Of a DNA stretch of 5,563 nt, positions 1-5,563 are shown piece by piece. A model generated the notes under the pieces. The model was not told the DNA's origin and made no database searches. It saw only the letters and a list, made by a program, of their open reading frames with translations. The translations under genes were made by a program, and so were the position numbers. Source of the stretch: Halieaceae bacterium (lineage in GTDB: Bacteria; Pseudomonadota; Gammaproteobacteria; Pseudomonadales; Halieaceae); contig WTJR01000214.1 in assembly GCA_011524755.1 (NCBI GenBank), forward strand, positions 1-5,563, given 5' to 3'. Each line of letters opens with the position of its first letter. Positions within the stretch are counted from its first letter, which is position 1.

Positions 1-156
1 GCGCAAATTGCAGGCAACAGTGCTGAGGCTGTCGCGGCTATGAAAGACCTCTATCGACTCGCTGAAACAGAGCAGGGTATTCGGCCTTCTTTGGCCGGCG
101 AAACCGCGTCGAATTACGAGATTTCTGACACTGACGAACGCCTGTCGGCTTTTTAG
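1..156 (+). CDS. Enoyl-CoA hydratase/isomerase (crotonase superfamily), C-terminal fragment
   Basis: Frame 1 is open from the window edge to a TAG at 154-156 and gives the last 51 residues of a protein whose start lies outside. The tail carries the run AVAAMKDLYRLAE (visible residues 10-22) and ends EISDTDERLSAF. This matches my memory of crotonase-fold enoyl-CoA hydratase/isomerase C-termini, where a helix starting 'NSP.A..A.K' is followed by a short segment ending 'S.D..E....F'. Such enzymes hydrate or isomerise acyl-CoA thioesters in the cytoplasm. The catalytic glutamates and oxyanion-hole residues lie upstream of the window, so the substrate cannot be judged. It is on the same strand as the MetF-like/GcvT-like pair, 99 bp away. 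Co-transcription is possible but not shown. A DmdD-like methylthioacryloyl-CoA hydratase is one crotonase that would fit the context, but nothing visible supports it over a beta-oxidation enzyme. Confidence 0.75.
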   Translation, partial: AQIAGNSAEAVAAMKDLYRLAETEQGIRPSLAGETASNYEISDTDERLSAF

Positions 157-157
157 T

Positions 158-184
158 CAGGATCCTGTCTAACCCCCGAGGGGG
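158..184. promoter_or_regulatory. Two adjacent short dyads in the gap before the MetF-like gene
   Basis: A perfect 10-bp palindrome CAGGATCCTG (158-167) is followed five bases later by CCCCC-GA-GGGGG (173-184), two 5-bp arms around a two-base centre. Both sit just past the stop of the upstream crotonase gene. There is no T-run after them, so they are not an intrinsic terminator. They could be operator half-sites or chance. No known regulator motif is recognised. Confidence 0.2.
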
Positions 185-202
185 AGTGGTATTCGCATCT
201 AT

Positions 203-222
203 TGCGTTTGAAAAAAAACGCA
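203..222 (+). promoter_or_regulatory. Possible leader hairpin upstream of the MetF-like gene
   Basis: TGCGTTT (203-209) and AAACGCA (216-222) are perfect 7-bp inverted arms around a six-base A-rich loop. If transcribed, they would form a small hairpin 33 bases before the ATG at 256. No T-run follows, so termination is unlikely. The hairpin overlaps the alternative TTG start at 202, which argues mildly against that start. Its function is unknown, and it may be an operator or incidental. Confidence 0.2.
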
Positions 223-255
223 GTTAACGTCGCGCTTTTCCGGTCGGGGTGCATC

Positions 256-1080
256 ATGAGCGCGGCTAAAAAATTACTAGAATCGTTGTACTTCGAAGTC
301 ATCCCGATGAAGGGTTTCGAGGAGAAACTCGACGTGTTGAAGGCGGGTGATCGTGTTGGAATCACGTGTTCGCCAAAGCAGGGTTTACAGGTCACGCTCG
401 ATACGGTGGCCAAGCTTTCTGATCGTGGCTTCTCATTGACGCCGCACCTAGCTGCACGTCAGGTCATGAACAAGCAGCACCTAAGTGACATCGTGTCTCA
501 GCTCACAGACAGCGGAATCACCTCCATCTTTGTGCCTGGCGGTGACCTTGATGAGCCCATGGGCGAATACGATAGCTCCGCAGCGGTACTTCGCGACCTC
601 GCCGAAATGGACCATCCCTTTACGCGTATTGGTGTGGCTTCCTATCCCGAGGGGCACCCCGCTATCTCGGATGATCTCCTGTTCGAGGCGCTCTCTGCTA
701 AGCAAGGGATTGCGACGCACATGGTGACTCAGATGTGCTTCGACATGCCTGTACTCGTTAAGTGGCTTTCAGAGATGCGCGATCGTGGCATCACAACGCC
801 TGTCTGGATTGGCCTGCCGGGTGTGATGGATCGCATGCGCCTCTTCAAGACATCACTTCGCATTGGTGTGGGCCAGTCGGCCAAGTACGCCAAGAAGCAA
901 AAAGGTCTTATCGGGATGTTCCTTCGAAGCCCGACGTACAAGCCTGACTCGCTATTCAAAGAGTTAAAACCAGCGATGAACGATGAGCGTATGGCCATTG
1001 AAGGTCTCTATATGTTTACGTTCAACCAAATCGACAACACGGTTCAGTGGTCTCAAGAACAAATAAAGCGCATTAAATAA
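256..1080 (+). CDS. Methylenetetrahydrofolate reductase-like (MetF-family) flavoprotein
   Basis: This is a 274-residue cytoplasmic TIM-barrel protein of the MetF family, which interconverts 5-methyl-THF and 5,10-methylene-THF using FAD and NAD(P)H. Landmarks, with E. coli MetF equivalents judged by eye, are: FEVIP with E14 at the catalytic-glutamate position; PHLAAR with H64 (MetF PHLTC); VPGGD with D97 (MetF LRGD); GVASYPEGHP at 126-135 (MetF YPE.H); and TQMCFD with Q159 (MetF TQFFFD). IGLPGV at 185-190 fits the late barrel strand. Length is slightly under classical MetF, and the RGD arginine is missing, so this is a divergent subfamily. I chose ATG 256, which has GGGG at 246-249, over an in-frame TTG at 202 that has no well-placed ribosome-binding site. 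It lies 24 bp before the GcvT/DmdA-like gene, so its likely job is oxidising methyl-THF made by that enzyme rather than methionine synthesis. Family assignment is firm; role is inferred. Confidence 0.82.
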   Translation: MSAAKKLLESLYFEVIPMKGFEEKLDVLKAGDRVGITCSPKQGLQVTLDTVAKLSDRGFSLTPHLAARQVMNKQHLSDIVSQLTDSGITSIFVPGGDLDEPMGEYDSSAAVLRDLAEMDHPFTRIGVASYPEGHPAISDDLLFEALSAKQGIATHMVTQMCFDMPVLVKWLSEMRDRGITTPVWIGLPGVMDRMRLFKTSLRIGVGQSAKYAKKQKGLIGMFLRSPTYKPDSLFKELKPAMNDERMAIEGLYMFTFNQIDNTVQWSQEQIKRIK

Positions 1081-1090
1081 GCGCACGACC

Positions 1091-1094
1091 GGAG
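1091..1094 (+). promoter_or_regulatory. Ribosome-binding site of the DmdA/GcvT-like gene
   Basis: GGAG lies ten bases before the ATG at 1105, inside the 24-bp gap that follows the MetF-like stop. It supports the chosen start and independent initiation of the second gene of the pair. Confidence 0.5.
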
Positions 1095-1104
1095 CACACT
1101 CACA

Positions 1105-2253
1105 ATGAGCACAGATACCCCTCTCGCGATTGCTATCGGGCCCCGAGTGCACCAGTCAGCTTTTTTCGATTCGACAATCGAGGCTGGTGTAAAGGCATTC
1201 ACCATTTACAACCACACCTTTCTGCCGGTGCATTTTGGCGATCCGCTGGCCGAGTACTGGGGCATGGTGAACGGTGTGATTCTCGCTGACCACGCCTGTC
1301 AGCGACAGGTAGAAATATCAGGGCCGGACGCACTCGAACTGACGCAGTTGCTCACACCCAGAGATGTCTCAAAATGTGCGGTCGGTAAGGGTCGTTATGT
1401 CGTGTTCTGTGACGAGGACGGCGGTATTATCAATGACGCTGTACTCTTCCGTATGGCGGAAGATCGTTTCTGGCTATCGCCCGGGGACGGTGACGTCATT
1501 TTGTGGGCGCAAGGCCTCGCACTTGGCAAAGGGCTCGACGTTCAAGTGACGGAGCCAGACGTCTCACCACTGCAGTTGCAGGGCCCCGTATCGCCGTATG
1601 TGGCGAAGAAACTCTTCGGTGAAATTGCGATTACCTTGGGTTACTACCAATGCGTTGAACTCGAGCTCAACGGTATTCCAGTCGTTTTGACGCGTACGGG
1701 TTGGAGTGGGGAGCTCGGTTACGAGATTTACTTACTGGATCATTCGCGAGGCAAGGAACTCTGGGACACCATCATGGAAGCCGGGAGAGAGTACGGTATT
1801 TTGCCTGCGTGCCCATCGCTGATGCGCAGTGTTGAGGGCGGGATCCTGTCGTATATTTCCGACATCACACGCGAAGACACACCTTTTACCATTGGTCTTG
1901 ATCGACTTCTGGACCTCGACAAGCCATCAGATTTTATTGGTAAGGAAGCGCTTCAGCGGCTTGCGACAGAGACGCCTCCCCGAAAGCTGGTTGGCGCTAA
2001 TTTTGGTGGTGACCCCGTAGGCGGAAACGACAAGTTCTGGGATGTCTATTCAGAGGGTAATGTTGTGGGGCGTATCACCCGCTGCTGTTACTCACCTCGA
2101 CTGGAGCACAACATTGCGCTGGTGAACGTTCCAACCGAGTTGTCAGAGCCTGGCACCAAAGTGCAGCTTGATATCCGCGGTACCCTAGTCGATGCAGAGA
2201 TTGTGGCTTTGCCGTGGTTTGAGTCGCACAAAATAATCCCAGAGGGAATTTGA
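1105..2253 (+). CDS. GcvT/DmdA-family folate-dependent methyltransferase (demethylase-like)
   Basis: This is a complete 382-residue protein of the aminomethyltransferase (GcvT) fold, which transfers a one-carbon unit from substrate to tetrahydrofolate. The N-terminus resembles DMSP demethylase DmdA: EAGVKAFTIYNH at 26-37, CQRQVEISGPDAL at 65-77, TPRDVSK at 84-90 and GGIINDAVLF at 106-115, with Asn-Asp where GcvT usually has Asp-Asp. EPDVSPLQLQGP at 150-161 and CPSLMRSVEGGILSY at 236-250 also follow DmdA. The folate-side segment TRTGWSGELGYEIYL (196-210, E203) reads more like GcvT ('TG..GE.G.E'), whereas the DmdA sequences I remember have SKQGGFEIY there. FIGKEAL at 277-283 begins the C-terminal region shared with GcvT. 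Length matches DmdA (about 370-380), and is well below the roughly 470 residues I recall for LigM. It follows the MetF-like gene by 24 bp and precedes a terminator. The substrate may be DMSP or another methylated osmolyte, sulfonium or amine. Family is firm; exact function is not. Confidence 0.8.
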   Translation: MSTDTPLAIAIGPRVHQSAFFDSTIEAGVKAFTIYNHTFLPVHFGDPLAEYWGMVNGVILADHACQRQVEISGPDALELTQLLTPRDVSKCAVGKGRYVVFCDEDGGIINDAVLFRMAEDRFWLSPGDGDVILWAQGLALGKGLDVQVTEPDVSPLQLQGPVSPYVAKKLFGEIAITLGYYQCVELELNGIPVVLTRTGWSGELGYEIYLLDHSRGKELWDTIMEAGREYGILPACPSLMRSVEGGILSYISDITREDTPFTIGLDRLLDLDKPSDFIGKEALQRLATETPPRKLVGANFGGDPVGGNDKFWDVYSEGNVVGRITRCCYSPRLEHNIALVNVPTELSEPGTKVQLDIRGTLVDAEIVALPWFESHKIIPEGI

Positions 2254-2301
2254 TAAGCCGCAAGATCGCTGTTTAAACAATAGTTTCACGATGTAGATAA
2301 G

Positions 2302-2332
2302 AAAACGGGGCTTCAGTGAGCCCCGTTTTTTT
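2302..2332 (+). terminator. Strong intrinsic terminator between convergent units
   Basis: A perfect 11-bp stem (AAAACGGGGCT at 2302-2312, AGCCCCGTTTT at 2319-2329) encloses a six-base loop and runs into seven T residues (2326-2332). It sits 48 bases after the stop of the DmdA/GcvT-like gene and eight bases before the convergent transporter's stop. The plus-strand orientation is clearly best. On the minus strand only four T residues follow the stem, so termination of the transporter transcript there would be weaker but possible. Confidence 0.93.
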
Positions 2333-2339
2333 GTGCGCG

Positions 2340-3839
2340 TTACTCGGGTTGCTCTACCCTCATCGTCAGTAAGCCTGCGATGAGCATAGAGACTCCCCCG
2401 ACAACGAGGGCGTAGACCGGCTCACCACCGAACAGCTGCCCCACGATGATTCCCAGAATGCTCGCGGCAAGAATTTGTGGCAGCACGATAAAGAAATTGA
2501 AAATCCCCATGAACAGGCCCATTTTCTGGTAGGGGATCACTGTCGATAGAAGCGCGTAGGGCAGCGATAAAATAGATGCCCAGGCCATACCAACCCCAAC
2601 CATGCTCACTAGTAGGAAGAAGGGGTCCTGAATGATCACGAACGAGATAAACCCAAGACCGCCGCAGAACAAATTCACCATATGTGATCGCTTCAAACCC
2701 ATTTTTCGCACCATGATGGGTATGAGAATGGCGAACAACATGGCGACCACGTTGTAGGTCGAGAAGAGCAGCCCTACCCAATCTGCGCCCTGGTTGTAGG
2801 CGCCGCTCGTGGGATCTGTCGTATTGAAATGGTAGGAGGTGACCGCCGCTGTCGTGGATGTCCACATGGCAAAGAGTGGGAACCAACTGAAGAACTGCAC
2901 GGCGGCAAGTTTGCGCATAGGTCCGGGCATATTGAATAGATCGTGAAGCACCGTGACAAAGCCGTGATCAGTCTTACCACCCGCGATTAGTCGAGAAGCG
3001 GCAAGTTGGCAGAGACCGAATGCCGCTATGCCGAGGCTGAGTATGTATAGGTTCCGATCGAGCACGTCCGAGAACGTGTCGATGACTAAGGTCGCGATTA
3101 GGCCGACTAACAGCCAGGTAACACCGCGTCGTGTGTAGGTTGATGCCTCGGCAGGCGACGCATCACTCGCCGCTGATTCATCAGCGCTGTCCTCAAAGAA
3201 CGAAGCCATCTCCTCGGGTGCGTATTCCTTGGTTGTAAATACGGTCCACGAGACTGCCGCCAAGAAGATGAGTCCACCGGCGTAGAAGGACAGTTTTACC
3301 GACTCTGGGATGGCGCCCGCATCTGCGGTGTTCGATACATCAAACCAGTTGGTCATCATCCACGGTAACGCCGATGCAACAACAGCTCCAATGCCAATAA
3401 AGAATGACTGCATGGCGTAGCCAAAACCGCGTTGCTCCGGCGGTAACACATCACCCACTAGCGCTCGGAAAGGCTCCATCGATACGTTGATCGAGGCGTC
3501 TAATATCCAAAGGGTGCCGGCGGCAATCCATAGACTAGGAGAGTTTGGCATAACAAACAGCGCGGCAGTGGACAGCAATGCGCCGTAGAGAAAATAGGGC
3601 CGACGACGTCCGAGCTTTCCCCAGGTACGGTCACTGAAATAGCCAACAATGGGTTGAACAACCAGCCCTGTGATCGGTGCAGCAACCCAGAGCAAGGTCA
3701 TGTTGTTGTAGTCCGCACCAAGCGTCTGAAATATTCGACTGACATTGGCGTTTTGTAGCGCAAAGCCAAATTGAATGCCCATGAAGCCAAAGCACATGTT
3801 CCAGATTTGCCAGAAGCTGAGTTGGGGTTGCTTAGTCAT
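2340..3839 (-). CDS. MFS sugar transporter of the SLC45/GPH type
   Basis: This is a complete 499-residue inner-membrane protein with about 12 hydrophobic helices, likely a proton- or cation-coupled sugar importer. The first half carries QNANVSRIFQTLG (29-41) and the loop 2-3 signature GYFSDRTWGKLGRRRPY (66-82), both typical of SLC45-like bacterial sucrose/maltoside carriers. MEPFRALVGDVLP (121-133) and QRGFGYAMQS (136-145) are also typical of this group. A hydrophilic acidic/Ser-Ala linker (about 205-238) forms the central cytoplasmic loop between the six-helix halves. LPYALLSTVIP (426-436) and MGIFNFFIVLPQI (444-456) lie in the second half. The start ATG at 3839 is preceded by AAGGTG ten bases away. 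The gene lies downstream of a GH43 hydrolase on the same strand, which suggests a xylo- or arabino-oligosaccharide cargo. Its leader contains a 15-nt tandem repeat. The family is secure; the sugar is inferred only from context. Confidence 0.87.
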   Translation of the reverse strand: MTKQPQLSFWQIWNMCFGFMGIQFGFALQNANVSRIFQTLGADYNNMTLLWVAAPITGLVVQPIVGYFSDRTWGKLGRRRPYFLYGALLSTAALFVMPNSPSLWIAAGTLWILDASINVSMEPFRALVGDVLPPEQRGFGYAMQSFFIGIGAVVASALPWMMTNWFDVSNTADAGAIPESVKLSFYAGGLIFLAAVSWTVFTTKEYAPEEMASFFEDSADESAASDASPAEASTYTRRGVTWLLVGLIATLVIDTFSDVLDRNLYILSLGIAAFGLCQLAASRLIAGGKTDHGFVTVLHDLFNMPGPMRKLAAVQFFSWFPLFAMWTSTTAAVTSYHFNTTDPTSGAYNQGADWVGLLFSTYNVVAMLFAILIPIMVRKMGLKRSHMVNLFCGGLGFISFVIIQDPFFLLVSMVGVGMAWASILSLPYALLSTVIPYQKMGLFMGIFNFFIVLPQILAASILGIIVGQLFGGEPVYALVVGGVSMLIAGLLTMRVEQPE

Positions 3840-3849
3840 CGGTAGGGTT

Positions 3850-3855
3850 CACCTT
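3850..3855 (-). promoter_or_regulatory. Ribosome-binding site of the SLC45-like transporter
   Basis: Read on the minus strand this is AAGGTG, ten bases before the ATG at 3839. It abuts the first unit of the 15-nt tandem repeat, overlapping it by one base, so changes in repeat number would alter the sequence directly upstream of the site. Confidence 0.5.
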
Positions 3856-3914
3856 TTTTCAAAATGCCTTTTTCCAAAGTGCGTGGTTCCAAAATGTCGA
3901 GTTTCAAAAAGCCT
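3855..3914. repeat. 15-nt imperfect tandem repeat, four copies, in the transporter leader
   Basis: Four contiguous 15-base units start at 3855, 3870, 3885 and 3900 (plus strand): TTTTTCAAAATGCCT, TTTTCCAAAGTGCGT, GGTTCCAAAATGTCG and AGTTTCAAAAAGCCT. The core C-AAA falls at exactly 15-base steps (3861, 3876, 3891, 3906). The block fills most of the 103-bp gap between the GH43 stop (3943) and the transporter start (3839), ending at the ribosome-binding site. A fifth, decayed unit at 3915-3929 is not convincing. The array could be repeated regulator sites, a slipped-strand minisatellite or a leader-RNA element. I recognise no known motif in it. Confidence 0.7.
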
Positions 3915-3942
3915 GGCTGTCCTGAATCAAAAAAATGGCGTT

Positions 3943-5563
3943 CTATTGCCTTGGTTTGGCTCGGTAGTCCGCCCAGTCAATGTCCATGTAGTCAGCGGTC
4001 GCAGTTCCATTACTCGATGCGTAAAAGCCAACATGCGCCCCCGTGTAGTACTGGCTAAGTAGCTGATTTGATGGCATTGCATGTAGCAGTGACCACTCAC
4101 TTTCAGGCGTAAACCGATACCGTACCTCGTAGTGTTTCCCCAAGCTCTCCAACTGCCACTCAATAACACCCGAGTACTCGGGAACAACCTTTGAGGCAAG
4201 CATTGCCGGCGCGCCGCGATTGGCGAGAGTGATATTGAGCTCGTAGCCGTTCTCCTGCCTTTTCACCACCGCGTTGAGGTAGTGATCGTCTTTCTGGAAG
4301 AGGGTGACACCTGCCTCACTGTTTATGGTCTGGCTTTCGAAGTGGGTGCGCGCGGTAAACAGAAAGTCACTTTCTGTTTGCTTTATTCCGACCTGAGCAA
4401 CCCGCCCACGGGCAGCAGGTGTGGTGCTTTGCGAATACAGCCGCAGAAATCCGGGCCGACTGTTCAGGCTGTAGGCGTCTGCTTCGGGAGCCCGTCTGAA
4501 GGTCCAGGCTAATCCAAGCTCACTTTGCTCAAAATCGTCCCGCAAGGTCAGAGATGGGCGATGTTGGCTATTAGTGAAGGGGAGTGGACTCGTGCGCTCT
4601 ACACGACCGGTAGAAGGCGCGGCGACAGGCCACAGATATTTTTTCTCCTTCCACCAATAAGGCTCTCGCTCCCACTCAACCTCAATGAGGTGTGTCTCAC
4701 GCCCCATGTTTGATCGTCGTTCTTCATCGCCACGAATGCCCAGTGCCACCATGTACCAACGGCCGTCCTCAAGTTCGACAAGGTCGGCGTGGCCGGTACT
4801 GTTAACCCAGTTGTCATAGCTCAGGTGCCGCGACGTCAATATGGGGTTTCGTTCATTGCCCTCGTAAGGACCGGTGAGCGAATCGCTCACGGCAATGGTG
4901 ACTGCATGATTGAAGGACGTGCCCCCTTCAGCAACTAACAAGTAGTAGCGGCCGTCGTGCTTATAAATATGCGGCCCTTCAGCCCAAATGGCCCGCTTGA
5001 GGGCGCCTCGCCACAAGAAGTGACGCTCGCCAATCAGTTCCCATGAGTTCGGATCGAGGCGCTGGAGCCAGATCTCACCCTCACCTGGGTACCTAGCGTC
5101 TGCAGGCGCATGATTGCCGACATACCAGACGCTTCCGTCATCGTCGAAAAATAAATCGGGATCTATCCCGGGCGCGCCATCGATAACATTCGGCATTGAC
5201 CACGGACCGGCCGGATTGTCAGCGGTGAGGACGAAGTTGACCATTTGGGTGTCTTTGCCGGGCTCAGCAGGCGAGTAAACATTGGTCGTGATGAGATAAA
5301 ACTTGTTGTTGTGACAACGTAGAGAGGGCGCATGAATACCGCCATCCGACTGAACATCGACAAGATTTACCGATCCAGACACCTGCTCCCGCCGATGAAG
5401 CCCATGGCCAATAAGCTCCCAGTTCACTAGGTCTTTCGAGTGATGAATGGGTAAGCCCGGAAAGTACTCAAATGAAGAATTGGCAATATAGAAATCCTCG
5501 CCTACGCGGCAGATGCTCGGGTCCGGATAGCCTCCCGAGATAATCGGATTCGTGAAGTTGTCT
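3943..5563 (-). CDS. Glycoside hydrolase family 43, beta-xylosidase/arabinofuranosidase type, N-terminus off-window
   Basis: The frame is open from the right edge (539 visible residues) to a TAG at 3945-3943. The GTG at 5427 is not the start, because upstream codons encode the conserved NPIISGGYPDPSICRV at visible residues 5-20. D14 is the expected catalytic base, D134 (GIDPDLF) the pKa modulator and E195 (WAEGPH) the general acid. Also conserved are EGGT (212-215), GHADLVE (257-263) and GRETHLIEVEW (287-297). The five-bladed propeller spans about residues 5-315, and a C-terminal beta-sandwich (about 337-535, starting LRDDFEQ) follows, as in the Geobacillus beta-xylosidase XynB3. By that comparison only a few residues, or an export signal, are missing. 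The enzyme would cleave terminal xylose or arabinose from hemicellulose oligosaccharides; which sugar is uncertain. The Trp of XynB3's GGVWAP is His here (residue 77). It lies upstream of the SLC45-like transporter, 103 bp apart. Confidence 0.88.
   Translation of the reverse strand, partial: DNFTNPIISGGYPDPSICRVGEDFYIANSSFEYFPGLPIHHSKDLVNWELIGHGLHRREQVSGSVNLVDVQSDGGIHAPSLRCHNNKFYLITTNVYSPAEPGKDTQMVNFVLTADNPAGPWSMPNVIDGAPGIDPDLFFDDDGSVWYVGNHAPADARYPGEGEIWLQRLDPNSWELIGERHFLWRGALKRAIWAEGPHIYKHDGRYYLLVAEGGTSFNHAVTIAVSDSLTGPYEGNERNPILTSRHLSYDNWVNSTGHADLVELEDGRWYMVALGIRGDEERRSNMGRETHLIEVEWEREPYWWKEKKYLWPVAAPSTGRVERTSPLPFTNSQHRPSLTLRDDFEQSELGLAWTFRRAPEADAYSLNSRPGFLRLYSQSTTPAARGRVAQVGIKQTESDFLFTARTHFESQTINSEAGVTLFQKDDHYLNAVVKRQENGYELNITLANRGAPAMLASKVVPEYSGVIEWQLESLGKHYEVRYRFTPESEWSLLHAMPSNQLLSQYYTGAHVGFYASSNGTATADYMDIDWADYRAKPRQ

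Noticed and set aside
202..230. Possible sigma-70 promoter with TTGCGT at 202-207 and TAACGT at 225-230
   Set aside because: The -10 match is only three of six, and the -35 box overlaps an inverted repeat that explains the sequence equally well.
202..255. N-terminal extension of the MetF-like protein from a TTG at 202
   Set aside because: No properly spaced ribosome-binding site; the extension overlaps the leader hairpin, lacks family-like sequence, and the ATG at 256 places the conserved FEVIP segment at a plausible distance.
481..998. Antisense and shifted frames within the MetF-like gene (481-720, 729-998, 485-727, 762-947)
   Set aside because: They overlap a well-supported gene, and their translations show no family motifs.
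2270..2279. Palindrome TGTTTAAACA just after the GcvT/DmdA-like gene
   Set aside because: A single short AT-rich palindrome in a terminator-proximal spacer is expected by chance and has no supporting context.
2422..2980. Minus-strand alternative frames inside the transporter gene (2422-2886 and 2774-2980)
   Set aside because: They are out of frame with a complete, motif-bearing membrane protein. Their composition is rich in Arg, His and Ser as expected of shadow frames.
3775..4062. Plus-strand 95-codon frame (and an overlapping 64-codon frame at 3864-4058) containing short peptide repeats such as FPKC/VPKC
   Set aside because: The peptide repetition is a by-product of the 15-nt DNA repeat. 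The rest is antisense to the transporter start and the GH43 C-terminus, with no recognisable domain or convincing start.
4282..4817. Frames at 4282-4512, 4525-4713 and 4599-4817 overlapping the GH43
   Set aside because: The GH43 frame is uninterrupted across this interval with conserved domain content; these frames carry no recognisable features.
3943..5427. GH43 starting at the GTG at 5427
   Set aside because: The in-frame upstream codons to the window edge encode the conserved first blade with the catalytic YPDPS motif, so the true start is outside the window.

Overview
This window looks like a chromosomal segment of a marine gammaproteobacterium, possibly near the OM60/NOR5 (Halieaceae) group. 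That placement is an inference from gene content: a DmdA-like folate-dependent enzyme with its own MetF-like partner, beside a hemicellulose-sugar locus. No rRNA or other marker gene is present to confirm it. There are five protein-coding genes: three complete, and one cut at each window edge. No tRNA, rRNA, insertion sequence or CRISPR array was seen.

Left half, plus strand (1-2253). The C-terminal 51 codons of a crotonase-fold enoyl-CoA hydratase/isomerase end at 156. A 99-bp gap with several small dyads follows. Then come two closely spaced genes forming a likely transcription unit: a divergent methylenetetrahydrofolate reductase-like (MetF-like) protein (256-1080) and, 24 bp later, a GcvT/DmdA-family folate-dependent methyltransferase (1105-2253). 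Together they read as a C1 module. The GcvT-like enzyme would move a methyl group from a methylated substrate to tetrahydrofolate, and the MetF-like flavoprotein would oxidise 5-methyl-THF to 5,10-methylene-THF. The substrate cannot be read from sequence. DMSP is the obvious candidate, but a motif I associate with true DmdA is altered. A strong intrinsic terminator (2302-2332) closes the unit.

Right half, minus strand (2340-5563). A GH43 glycoside hydrolase resembling the two-domain beta-xylosidases enters from the right edge and ends at 3943. A complete 12-helix SLC45/GPH-like sugar transporter of the MFS superfamily (3839-2340) follows downstream on the same strand. This pair suggests import and hydrolysis of short beta-xylosides or arabinosides. 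The 103-bp gap between them holds a 4 x 15-nt imperfect tandem repeat just upstream of the transporter's ribosome-binding site.

The two units converge on the terminator between 2254 and 2339. No stretch longer than 300 bp lacks a gene. The most interesting signals are the DmdA-like/MetF-like pair with uncertain substrate and the 15-nt tandem repeat in the transporter leader.
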